DNA of 64,000 nucleotides from Emiliania huxleyi CCMP1516 (Eukaryota; Haptophyta; Isochrysidales; Noelaerhabdaceae). Shown in pieces: positions 50,801 through 59,446 of the stretch. The translations under genes and the position numbers were made by a program. The stretch's first letter is position 1; each line of letters starts with the position of its first letter. Where the stretch lies: assembly GCF_000372725.1 (NCBI RefSeq), contig NW_005196756.1, positions 227,807 through 291,806 on the forward strand, given 5' to 3'. The notes beneath the pieces are model-generated. The model saw only the letters and a program-made list of their open reading frames with translations, searched no databases and had not been told where the DNA came from.

Positions 50801-51595
50801 GTCGGCAGCGGCGAGATTGAGCGGCTCGTTGTTGACGGCGGCGAGGGCATTGAGGGTGGCGGCGAGCAGGGGGCCTTGGCCGGCGTAGAGCGAGGCGAGG
50901 GACGATCCGGCGTTGAGCGCCAGCCAAGCCTGAAGCGCGCGCAAGCACCCGATGCACATGCTGGAAGAGAGTGGGGCGAGGGCCTGCAGCGCGCACAGCA
51001 CAGCAGGGGCGAGAGCCCGCAGCCCGCTCCTGCCCGGCGAGGCGGCGCCAGTCGCCTCCTCCTCCGCCACCACCTCGTTTGCGAGTGCTCCCAGCAGCTC
51101 CACCGCAAGACCGCCCTGCACAGCGTCCGCCGCCGCCGCCAGCGAGAGGGCGAGGCGCGTGGACTCCTCGGCGAGGCCCTCCGTCCGCGCCGCTGCCGCC
51201 GCCAGCGCCAGGCATAGCCGCCGCGCCGCCGGCCCGGGCTGTCCCTCCCCGCCGGAGGGCCGGCCGCAAGCGGCGGACCAGAGTGCGTCGCGTAGCTGGC
51301 GACGAGGCGCGTCCGCGAGGGTGTGCCACTCGGTCTTGATCTTCGAGTAGAGCAGGTTTGCCGCGAAGAAGGCGACCTCCTCCGCCGCCTCGCTTGGCCG
51401 CACCAGCTCCTCGGCCGCCCCCCATGCCTCCGCCGTCTTTGCGAACCCCACGAGCCACTCGTTGGCAGCGCGGCGCTCAGCCTCGGAGGAGGAGGCAGTG
51501 AGGAGTGCGTAGGCCTGGCGAAGGTTTGTCGCATGCGCCATGCGCTCTCGCGGTGTGTTGTCCTGTGTCGCCGCCGCACCACCTGCGGCCAACAT
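47880..51595 (-). CDS. Transportin-3/MTR10-like importin-beta family receptor
   Basis: The N-terminus (ATG 51595, or 51541) has the importin-beta N-terminal pattern: ANEWLVGFAKTAEAWGAAEE, then FFAANLLYSKIKTEWHTL. HEAT-like helical pairs follow, including LFYFCRALCAFAERCVDLV, LSIDFWVGLQD and TSWDEAAEDEEEFRRFRE. Later exons carry KLEAALFVLRGLHVQIKGAL, LLVESAMRLVGAFAKWL, VLSYCWPLLQD, LLELHGRAMGCLGGGLAPLL, AFFELCHRCLVFRPQLLLSL and a C-terminal HQIELLRVIAESAPTAVHGW. The frame changes several times, implying about five introns, one with a G/C homopolymer near 48670. Family members ferry SR proteins or tRNAs through the nuclear pore using Ran-GTP; the cargo here is unknown. The length, near 1,100 residues, fits. 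Confidence 0.85.
48907..49003 (-). repeat. Imperfect 26 bp direct repeats inside the transportin-like gene
   Basis: GGCC(T/C)CC(A/G)CGGCGCG(A/G)CG plus CGTCCTGT occurs at about 48907 and 48978, 71 bp apart, at an exon border where the reading frame changes. The layout resembles the other introner-like introns, but the splice sites could not be fixed. Confidence 0.45.
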
Positions 51596-51784
51596 CGTGT
51601 GGCGGGTGAGCAGAGCAGGAGGAGAGGCCGCGAGGCGCCTCTCTCGTCGGCCCAGCCGGCATGCGTTCACGGGCGCGCTGCGACCGAGGCTGTGTGTGCG
51701 CGCGCGGCAAGGGTGGCGGCCCGAGCAAGGAGCGGTGGCGCTCCGAGCTGAGCTTGGAGCACGGGGATGCTCACCGGCGGCACC

Positions 51785-53050
51785 TCGCGGAAGTCGCCCG
51801 CAAGAAAGAATTCTTATGGCGCAGCACGACAAGGGCGCGGACTGGCGCGGACTACAGGAAAGAAAGAATTTTTCGCGCGTAGAGGACAACAGGGCACCTG
51901 CACGAGCATCAGGGACACAGGGGAACGGGAGTGGGGAGCGCATGTGCGCATCGCGACACGGAGGGGGGCTGGGCCGGGTTTTGGGCTCAACCAGGTTTTC
52001 CGGCAAACAAAAAGGAAAAGAGTGCGTCCCCAGCACTTTGCGTTTCCGGAAATTTCCAGGGAAAACAGAGGGTGTTTGGTGCTCCATTCTGGAAACTCGC
52101 GAGTTTCCCTGAGTCTGAGAGAGAGAGATTTTTATTAACCAACAAGAAATCACGACACTCACTCACTCACTCTCTGAGTCTGAGAGCTGGTCTGGGGCAA
52201 AATCTGAGGCAAAATTGAGGAAATCGACAAAATACCCAGGCGGTCGCAGGGTAATTTCCAGGTATATACGGGGTTCTCCGCGAAATTCCCGGCATTTTGC
52301 CGATTTGGCCTAAAATTTGGCTGATTTTGGGCCGAAACTCTAGCCTCAGACTCGGCTCAGAGCCAAAACTTTGACGATTTCCACGCAGTTTTCCCGGGAA
52401 AATAGAGAGGAAAAGAGAGGGTGCTGTAGAGAAAAAAGGAAAGGAAAACAGACGGGGTGCGAGAGGCAAACCTGGTTGAGCCCGGGTTCACTTGGCCTTT
52501 CCGAGGGTTTCCGGCAACCCAGAGGGAAACCAGAGGGTCCCCAGCACTTTGCGTTTCCGGAAGTTTCCAGGGAAACCAGAGGGTGTTTGGTGCTCCATTC
52601 TGTTTCTCTCGAGTTTCCCTCGGGAAACTCGCGAGTTTCCCTGAGTCTGAGAGCTGGTCTGGGGCAAAATCTGAGGCAAAATTGAGGAAATCGGCACGAT
52701 ACCCAGGTATTTTCCAGGTTTACCGGGGTTTTCCAGGTATACCCGCAAAATACCGGTATTTTGCCGATTTTGGCCCCAAAACAGCCTCAGACACGGCTCA
52801 GAGCCCCCCCCAAAATGACGAATTCCACGGAGTTTCCCCGGGGTTTCCCGAGGAAACTAGAGGGTGTTGTAGGGAAACGAGCAGGAAACACGGAAAGGAA
52901 ACCAGGTAGGGTGCGAGAGGAAACCCTCGGAAAGGCCAAGGGTTCACCCACACGACGGTCCCCAGGATTCCCCTCTCGTATAGGACAAAGTTGCACGGGC
53001 GCAGGCACGGGGCCTCCTTTGCGAAGAAAGAAAGAAAACAAAGAGAGAAA
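51785..53050 (+). repeat. Repeat-rich promoter-side region with two diverged copies of about 500 bp
   Basis: CCCCAGCACTTTGCGTTTCC ... GGTGTTTGGTGCTCCATTCT ... GAGCTGGTCTGGGGCAAAAT ... GCCTCAGAC(T/A)CGGCTCAGAGCC occurs twice, starting near 52026 and 52531. Around them are blocks shared with 100-330 (GACACAGGGGAACGGGAG; CTCTCGTATAGGACA) and AAAGAATT words like those at 25330 and 56770. No protein is encoded. The whole looks like nested or tandem copies of a dispersed element. Confidence 0.75.
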
Positions 53051-53144
53051 ACAAAGTGCGGCTTGATTGCCTAATGAAGAAATTCGTGGAAACTTCGATA
53101 CGAGGAAGCTGACGAAGCTGGTGTGTGCTTTGAGCAATCGCACG

Positions 53145-53976
53145 ATGGCGGTGTTCCTCTCCGACGAGGAGCTGGAGTCTTTCTCAAATACGAGGGGCTA
53201 CTCGGTGCTTGTGGTGGGCGACGACGACCTCGCTCGCAAGCTCGTCCACGTTTTCGGCGTCGGGCGCGGCAGCCTCGTCGTCGCCAGCGACGGACCAGAG
53301 GGCCTCCGCTTCTTGACCTCGCCTTCACATGACCGATTCAGCCTCGTGGTGTCGGAAGCCGAGATAGTGGCGCGCGGGTGGGGATACGGCTCGCTCTGCC
53401 TGCACGTTCACGAGCGCAACACCGCTGGGATGCGCCTCTACGAGAAGCTAGGGTTCGCGACGGTCGAGGACGGCAGCGCGAGCTGGCGGGACTGGTCGCT
53501 CTGGCATGGCGACGAACCATCGGGCGTGGGCTTCGCGTGGCCGTCGGTCGGGCGACGTGTATACATGGAGCGGCTCCACGCTGGCGAGGAAACGCTCGCG
53601 GCGAGGCAGTGAAGAGCGTGGGAGCTCCGCTCCGGCACTTCCCCACAGACCGGTTGAGGAGCGTGCTGCAACGGGAGGGTAATTTTTTGAGGCGATTCGC
53701 CTCGTTACTCCTTCTGTCTGTGTGTGTGTGGCCGGGAGTACACGGGCGCACGTTGACCTAAAGACGATTGATGGACTGCCGGCGGTACGCCACCTTCGCG
53801 ACTACGAAGCCCATCAGGGGGGCTCCCGTGCTCGCGTTCTTGCCGTCTCGGCCAACGCGCGAATCCCGAACCTACGCGAGACGTGCCTCGAGGCTGGCTT
53901 CGACGATGTGCTACTCGTTCCAAAGCCGCTCCTCCCGTCACACGTCCAGCGGCTCCTGCCCGAGATGATGACGTGA
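53145..53976 (+). CDS. Receiver (response-regulator) domain interrupted by a GNAT acetyltransferase fragment
   Basis: The frame from ATG 53145 encodes the first half of a receiver domain: YSVLVVGDDDLARKLVHVFG, VVASDGPEGLRFL, DRFSLVV. It then switches to GWGYGSLCLHVHERNTAGMR followed by LYEKLGFATV, the acetyl-CoA-binding end of a GNAT acetyltransferase, and stops at 53612. The second half of a receiver follows at 53737-53976: VDLKTIDGLPAVRHLRDYEA, RVLAVSANAR, CLEAGFDDVLLVPKPL, with the stop at 53976. The first half holds the acidic pocket; the second holds the presumed phosphorylated Asp and the Lys of KPL. So about 370 bp carrying GNAT sequence sits inside a receiver. It could be an insertion that breaks the gene, or an intron whose sites I could not find. 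Confidence 0.6.
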
Positions 53977-54714
53977 GCAGGCTCGCAGACGCACGGCCTT
54001 CCCAACACACTAATATGCACGGACGCGTGCCCGATGTCCGTTGGGGTGGCTCGTGCCTCTCTGGGTGGCAATGACGACGCTTAGTGCCTGTATACTTGAG
54101 CATTCTCTGTGCTGTGCTACCCCTTATCTTTTGTGTGTGACGATATGGGGGAGAGTGCGGCGTGCATGCCGTAGTAGTGGAGTGCCGGATGGTTCCTCTG
54201 CGGTGGGTCTCGCTGCAGCGGAGAGCATGTGGTGGTGTGGTAGTGGTTCCTTTGCTTGTGGTTGTGCGTTGTTGTGCGTTTGTGATGTGCACAAGCGTGT
54301 GCGCATCGCGGTCACTTGGTGTGAGCTTAAGTGCAAAAGGTGGTCGTACACGAGTGGTCTCTCTATCCCCGCTCCCCCTTGCAGGTCATGCAAAACGGGC
54401 CCTGAGTGTCACCGAAACGCGTACACCGGCACATTGTCGGCCGATGCGCGGCTCGCCGCCCACCCCACGCGGTCCCTAGGTGTTATATAGCATAAACACC
54501 GTCCGTGCAAGGCTCCTAGGCCATCACTGGGTCCACAGTGGACGGACACACAGCCTCAGCCGGCCCGGCGGGCTCCCGACCAGAGCCCGTCCGGAGGCCA
54601 CAAACGGACACTCTACCGACCTTTACACCCCTAGACAATCCACTCCGACTAGCATACGGTGTCGGCCCGACCGCCCTGCGGCACCTCGGGAGTCGGCACA
54701 CAAAAAGAATTCTC
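53977..54714. other. Intergenic, nothing recognised
   Basis: There is no recognisable gene. A GTTGTGCGTTGTGCGTTTGT-like stretch near 54265 is mildly repetitive. Confidence 0.4.
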
Positions 54715-54850
54715 CCAGCGAGGTTGCAGCGAGAATCGGCGAGAGACTGCGAAGAGAGATAGGAAGAGGCGGACGCCCAAGGGTGGGCGACGGCTAGCGC
54801 ACCACACCCCTCTCCTTAAAATCCCTGTGTGGTGGCGGCGTGCCGTCCTA
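54715..54850. repeat. Inverted copy of the 46.3 kb dispersed repeat
   Basis: The AGGTTGCAGCGAGAATCGGC and GAGAGACTGCGAAGAGAGAT stretches and the CACACCCCTCTCCTTAAAAT and CCCTGTGTGGTGGCGGCGTG stretches are the reverse complement of 46275-46375 with few differences. It lies downstream of the gene ending at 54937. Confidence 0.8.
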
Positions 54851-54936
54851 GGAGAGATCTCTACATACGAACAAGGCCACGAAAAAGGGTACACTCGACA
54901 GAGGGAACTGTCATCTGACATACAGCATGCCACCGC

Positions 54937-56700
54937 CTAGTCAATGCAGGGAATCTCGTACACCCCTTCGACCACGGGGTAGGGGAACCAGACCAAGAAC
55001 TTCATCAGGAGGCCCGTGGGGGCGGGCTGCAGTGGGAGCTCGTCTTCGCCGCACGGCGCCCACTCTTCGGCCTCGTCGAGCGGGCGGCGGAGGACGCGGC
55101 AGTTGATCCCGCCCGCGCCGTCCTCCTCGAGGCGCACCTTGGACTGCACGGCGGTGTGCCTCCACTTCTCGTCGCCGACGACGCCGGGCAGCGTGTCGTA
55201 CTCGAGGACGAAGGACTCGTTGGCGGCGCGCGCCTCTGCGAGCATGCGCCGCAGCTCGAGGCCGGGGACGGTGTACACCGGGAAGGGCAACCCTGCGGCC
55301 GCCGTCCAGTGCGGCACGTGCCTCCGGATCCTGTGCGAGCCAAACATGCGCATCACGGTCGGGTGGTACTCGTGGCCGATGTGCCCAAACGAGTGGAGCA
55401 TGTCCCGGATGCCGGGCCGCAGCTCGTCCGTCACGTTGCACGGGTAGATCGCGTTGAGGTAGTCGCTCGAGCAGCTCGTGACGCGGACGACGCCGCCGCC
55501 AAACCCGTCCGTGCCGCGGCTCCACTCCCACTGCTGCAGCAGCGAGGTTGGCATGAGAAGGTGGTTAGAGCCGCCGTGCTCGCGGATGTGCGAGAAGGGG
55601 CTCGTCGCAGAGATGTCCATAAGTCCGAGCGTCTGCGCGCCAAACACGTAGAAGAGGACCGCCAGCACCCAAAATGCGCCGTTCGCGCGTAGGATGCTGC
55701 TGGCGAGCCCGCCGACGGCGCCCAGGCCGATGGGCCCCGCCTCCGCCCACGCGGCCGCGTGCCGCATGTCGAGCAGCACGACTCTCGCGCCGATGAGGCA
55801 GAGGATGGTCTGGGCGGGGATGCCCCAGTTGATCACGAGGCCCGGGTCGGAGGTGAGCGAGGCGGACCAGGCCGCGAGGGCGACGGAGGCGACCCGGAAC
55901 GCGAGGCCGCTCGAGGTCCTCGGCGCGCTCACGGCCTCGGCCAGGGCCACCGTCCACGCCTCGGGCATGACAAAGAAGAGACGGGTGTAGCAAAACACAC
56001 CGAAGAGCGGCACCGCGTTCGGGTGCGGAGTGATGCAGATCGCGTAGTGGAGCATGTTGGATAGCACGAAGCCGGCGCGGCGCATGGGCCGGCTGGGCAG
56101 GAGGAGGAGGACGCCGATGCTCATCTCTCCGATGATCGTCATCCACGGAGCACTCCCGAGAGCTGCGGTCACCAGCCACGGCGGGAGTAGGCCCTCCGGC
56201 GCGAAAGTGGCCAGTAGCGACGCGACGTAAATGGTGCCGCACGAGACGGTCGGGTCGAGGAAGCTGGTGTTCATCTTCCAGAAGCCGGCTCCGATGTAGA
56301 AGAGGCTGATCATGGTGCGCATGAGGTCCTTCGTCTGGTCAACGACGGCGGTGGCGGGACACAGCAGCAGCGTGACCACGCATGCGAGCTCGAGTGCGTT
56401 CGCCCAGTGGCAACTCTCCCAGATCATGGGCGACTGGACCACGAACATGGACACGCGCACAAGCATGGAGAGGCTGACGAGGAGCCGAGACGGCACTGCC
56501 AGGATGGCGAGCCAGAGAGCGCACTGCGCCCAGAACCAGACGGGCGTTTCGACGCACTCAGAAGGGAAGAAGCTTTCGCAGCCCGGCACGAGGAACATGT
56601 CGCCGTAGATGATGACAAACTCAGTGACCGCCCACAGCCGCGCGTAAGCTCGAAGGAGGTCATGCTGAGAAGGATGCGGCACGGCCTTGCTCGGTGCCAT
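54937..56700 (-). CDS. Multi-pass membrane protein (HTTM/vitamin-K-carboxylase-like)
   Basis: A single open frame of 587 residues starts at ATG 56700 (MAPSKAVPHPSQ); the frame upstream belongs to a repeat. About ten hydrophobic helices are visible, including FWAQCALWLAILAVPSRLLV, ALELACVVTLLLCP and ITPHPNAVPLFGVFCYTRLF. The segment SLFYIGAGFWKMNTSFLDP followed by SCGTIYVASL is the family-like core shared with HTTM proteins (bacterial and algal relatives of vitamin-K-dependent gamma-carboxylase). The last 180 residues are soluble (GTDGFGGGVVRVTSCSSDYL; WRHTAVQSKVRLEED). No catalytic residue can be named from sequence alone. No intron is needed. Confidence 0.7.
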   Translation of the reverse strand: MAPSKAVPHPSQHDLLRAYARLWAVTEFVIIYGDMFLVPGCESFFPSECVETPVWFWAQCALWLAILAVPSRLLVSLSMLVRVSMFVVQSPMIWESCHWANALELACVVTLLLCPATAVVDQTKDLMRTMISLFYIGAGFWKMNTSFLDPTVSCGTIYVASLLATFAPEGLLPPWLVTAALGSAPWMTIIGEMSIGVLLLLPSRPMRRAGFVLSNMLHYAICITPHPNAVPLFGVFCYTRLFFVMPEAWTVALAEAVSAPRTSSGLAFRVASVALAAWSASLTSDPGLVINWGIPAQTILCLIGARVVLLDMRHAAAWAEAGPIGLGAVGGLASSILRANGAFWVLAVLFYVFGAQTLGLMDISATSPFSHIREHGGSNHLLMPTSLLQQWEWSRGTDGFGGGVVRVTSCSSDYLNAIYPCNVTDELRPGIRDMLHSFGHIGHEYHPTVMRMFGSHRIRRHVPHWTAAAGLPFPVYTVPGLELRRMLAEARAANESFVLEYDTLPGVVGDEKWRHTAVQSKVRLEEDGAGGINCRVLRRPLDEAEEWAPCGEDELPLQPAPTGLLMKFLVWFPYPVVEGVYEIPCID

Positions 56701-56756
56701 GCGCCGAGCTTTGAGTAGGCAGCGCCAGCTCGTACGACTCTGCAATCGATGCGGGC

Positions 56757-56940
56757 GTGCAGCTGAAAAAGAATTCTCCCGGCCTCTCACGCACACTGGC
56801 ACGACAAGGGCGTGGACTGGCGCGGACTGGCACACACACCGGCTCACTTTTAAGAAACTCCCTCGCACAACACTGGGCACGGGACTGGCGCGCACTGGCA
56901 CTAACACAGGTACACCCACTGAAAAAGAATCTTACTGAAA
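56757..56940 (+). repeat. Dispersed repeat, copy upstream of a minus-strand gene
   Basis: It carries GAAAAAGAATTCTCCCGGCC, ACGACAAGGGCG(T)GGACTGGCGCGGACTGG and CTGGGCACGGGACTGGCGCG, matching parts of 51800-51860 and 25318-25440. Like those copies, it lies on the 5' side of a gene. Confidence 0.75.
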
Positions 56941-57960
56941 AAGAAAAAGCCCAAAGAAAAGACGAGCTTGCTGTGTGTTGTGTGTTGTGGGGTGTGCGGT
57001 GTGCGGGGTGTGTTTACGGGCATATCTGCCCTTATTCGAAGGAGTCGAGGTGGGCGAAGGGGGGAGGGCCTTGACGCCCACCCCCGCACCCTTACTTACT
57101 TACCGAAGACCACAAAAAAATATTTCGTGGTCGCTCCCCGGCCGATAACGCGCGAAACGGCTGCTCGCGCTGTACAGTTGTGTATATGCGGCGAGAGGCT
57201 ACACCCCGTGAGGTGCAAGAGGCGCAAGCAAAGCATCTGGCGGAGGCCGGCAGCCTTCCCACATTACTGCTCCACTCCCCCCCCCCCCCCGCCCCCGCCC
57301 CCCCGCCCCCCCACCCCCGCCCCCGCACTCGCACTTGCACTCACGCGAGGCTCTCGCGCTGGCACACTTTGGCCATCTGCTGCTCGCGTTCGGCGAGCTC
57401 TTCTCCGCAATCCTGCCACGGTGCCGCCACCACACACCTTCTGGCCGGCCTGAGCCGCGCGGACTCGCCGGCGGGGGCAACGTGTCGACCTCTCTCTCTG
57501 GTGCACCACGGGCCGCAACGGCCTGCTAGCAGCGTGCGCGAGGAGGCAGTGTGCCGGCACAGTCGAGCGGGAGCATCGGGTTCTTGATGCTTGTGGGGTC
57601 GAGTTTGACCTTATGCGGCCTAATATACAACAATAATGCTATGCTCTCACCCAGCCTTTTGAGATATGATCCCTCAAAGTCGAATTATGGTTTACTGGTG
57701 ACCATAGTAGCGTCTGTCCTGTTTGCGTTTCTTCAAACGAATACACTTTAAAGTCTCAACAATCACTAAGCTGCTTATGTGGCACCGCAGAGGCTCCCTT
57801 GGGGATGCCTGAGGCCACCCCAACCACTCACCAAGCCTTACGTGGACGAATTCAAACCTACTTTTATGGTTTACCCACACTAAGCGAGTAGTGCGCGTGA
57901 ATAATTGTACAATAATGCGATAAGACCATGGGTACACCTATTGTCGTTTGTCGAGGATAG
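56941..57960. other. Intergenic, no gene recognised
   Basis: This holds C homopolymers (57280-57320) and short open frames. A 66-residue frame at 57551-57751 has two hydrophobic stretches (IGFLMLVGSSLTLCGLIY; YGLLVTIVASVLFAFLQ) but no recognised relative, and I do not call it a gene. Confidence 0.4.
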
Positions 57961-57985
57961 TTAAGTAAGCACGTACCCTTGATGC

Positions 57986-58410
57986 TTGAATAGAGCAGCC
58001 GAGGTGTGGAGAAACGTGAAGTTGAGTATGACCAACCCTGTGGATGGCAAAGCGTATGTGTATGTGCGACTCAACTTGCAGACGGAAGAGATGTACGTGG
58101 GCGAAAGTAACCGAGCATTGGGACCAAACGTTCCAAGCAGCATTAGTACATGGCATGTGTGCGACACAGCGACATGTGCTCTCGACCGTGCCGCGGGTGC
58201 AAGGAACATTCCAAGTATAAGAAGCATCGCGCGTGCCGCCCTCATGCGTGGATCATGCTACCATTATATGAATGTGCCAGCAAAGAAGAAGCGAAACGGG
58301 TAGAGAGGCGTCTGGTTAAGCTCGTGATAGATCGGGCACCGCTCTATTCAACTCAACTCAAGTGTATTCATGAACAGGGTTGGGAGCCACAGCAGAGAGC
58401 CACCGCCGCG
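57986..58410 (+). mobile_element. GIY-YIG-like endonuclease fragment, broken
   Basis: KAYVYVRLNLQTEEMYVGES followed by HAWIMLPLYECASKEEAKRV and ERRLVKLV resembles the GIY-YIG nuclease fold as found in Penelope-like retroelements and homing elements. The pieces lie in different frames, so the copy looks broken (about one break). The surrounding DNA is less GC-rich than neighbouring genes. No reverse transcriptase was recognised next to it. Confidence 0.45.
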
Positions 58411-58430
58411 AACCGCACAATTTCACAATT

Positions 58431-59177
58431 TCACATCTCCGCAAGGATCTCCGCCTTCTTCGCGTCAAACTCCTGCTGCGTGGCCATCCCGCGGTCCAGC
58501 ATTGACTTGAGCGCCTCGAGCCGCGCTACAGGGTCGCCTTTGGGCTGTGCCTGCGCCACCGCCACAGGCATGGTGGCCTGCGCCTGCGCGATCGGCAACA
58601 CGACAGCGTGGGCCACGGGCAGCTGAGTCATGGCCATCCCGCTAGCGGAAGACTGGGGCTGATTAGCCTCGAGATTAGTCGCGGTTTGATGATGCACGGC
58701 GTTGTTGGCTGCGCGCTCGGCTGCACGCTTCTTCATTCTGATCTTCCAAATGCAGAGCGGAATGCACACCAGCATGGCGAGCGGGATCAGCACGAACACC
58801 ATGACTGGGACTGGTCGACATTTCCGGGAATTACAGGGAGGAGAAGGTGCGGTGCCGGCGGAGGTTCCGTTGTTACCTGCGCCGCACGCTGCGCACTCGC
58901 CGCAAGCCACCTCATAGCACGCCTGCACGTAACCCGCGCAGATCGGGCTGTCTTGCGAAGTACACGTGTAGCTAGTCTGAAGGTCGTAGTCTGCGGGAAC
59001 CACGTACTCGCACCGGACGTTTTCCCACCAGCAGCCTCGATCGCGCTGCGCCGGCCAGCATTCGGCCTCGGTCGTCAAGTCCGAGCAGGTGCCCGTTGCG
59101 TGCACCGACGTGAGGCACAGGGCGACGACGGCGAGCAGGAGCATCGTGTGCAAAGGAATCGCAAACGACCACAGCAC
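58431..59177 (-). CDS. Secretory single-pass membrane protein with cytosolic SHOCT motif
   Basis: The frame has 248 residues without introns. A signal peptide (HTMLLLAVVALCLTSVHATG) is followed by a Cys-rich ectodomain (CSDLTTEAECWPAQRDRGCW; YTCTSQDSPIC...CYEVACGECAACG), then a membrane helix (PVMVFVLIPLAMLVCIPLCI) with a basic stop-transfer KIRMKKR. The tail is Gln/Ala-rich and ends with DPVARLEALKSMLDRGMATQ followed by QEFDAKKAEILAEM, a SHOCT motif (short C-terminal helix pair, usually an oligomerisation element). Start: the first ATG is used; a second ATG 11 codons in also gives a good signal peptide. Ligand and role are unknown. Confidence 0.8.
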   Translation of the reverse strand: MLWSFAIPLHTMLLLAVVALCLTSVHATGTCSDLTTEAECWPAQRDRGCWWENVRCEYVVPADYDLQTSYTCTSQDSPICAGYVQACYEVACGECAACGAGNNGTSAGTAPSPPCNSRKCRPVPVMVFVLIPLAMLVCIPLCIWKIRMKKRAAERAANNAVHHQTATNLEANQPQSSASGMAMTQLPVAHAVVLPIAQAQATMPVAVAQAQPKGDPVARLEALKSMLDRGMATQQEFDAKKAEILAEM

Positions 59178-59446
59178 AAAAACGTCGCGTTTGGCGCACT
59201 ATAAAAAAACCCGCCGTCGCAAGTGCTTCCTACAAAAACCGTCCGTGACGCGCGCAGAAAAACAACCCGCAACAACCGTCAGCGCCGTGGTGGGCGGCAG
59301 CTAGCGCAGCCGGACAATCTCGCCTGGTAGCCGAGCGAGGCTAGGATGTAGGAATTCGTACAGGGGCCAGGTAGATAGTAGAACCGCCTCCCTAACGCTC
59401 CACAGACCGGTCCGTGAGCGGGCTTCGCCGTCAGGCGCCGTCCTCT
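59178..59446. other. Spacer, nothing recognised
   Basis: Upstream region of the SHOCT gene and downstream region of the ART-LRR gene. It holds an A/T-rich run near 59200 (CTATAAAAAAAC) of unknown meaning. Confidence 0.4.

Noticed and set aside
57551-57751. 66-residue frame with two hydrophobic stretches
   Set aside because: Too short, no relative recognised, no splice or repeat context; kept only as a note in the spacer entry.
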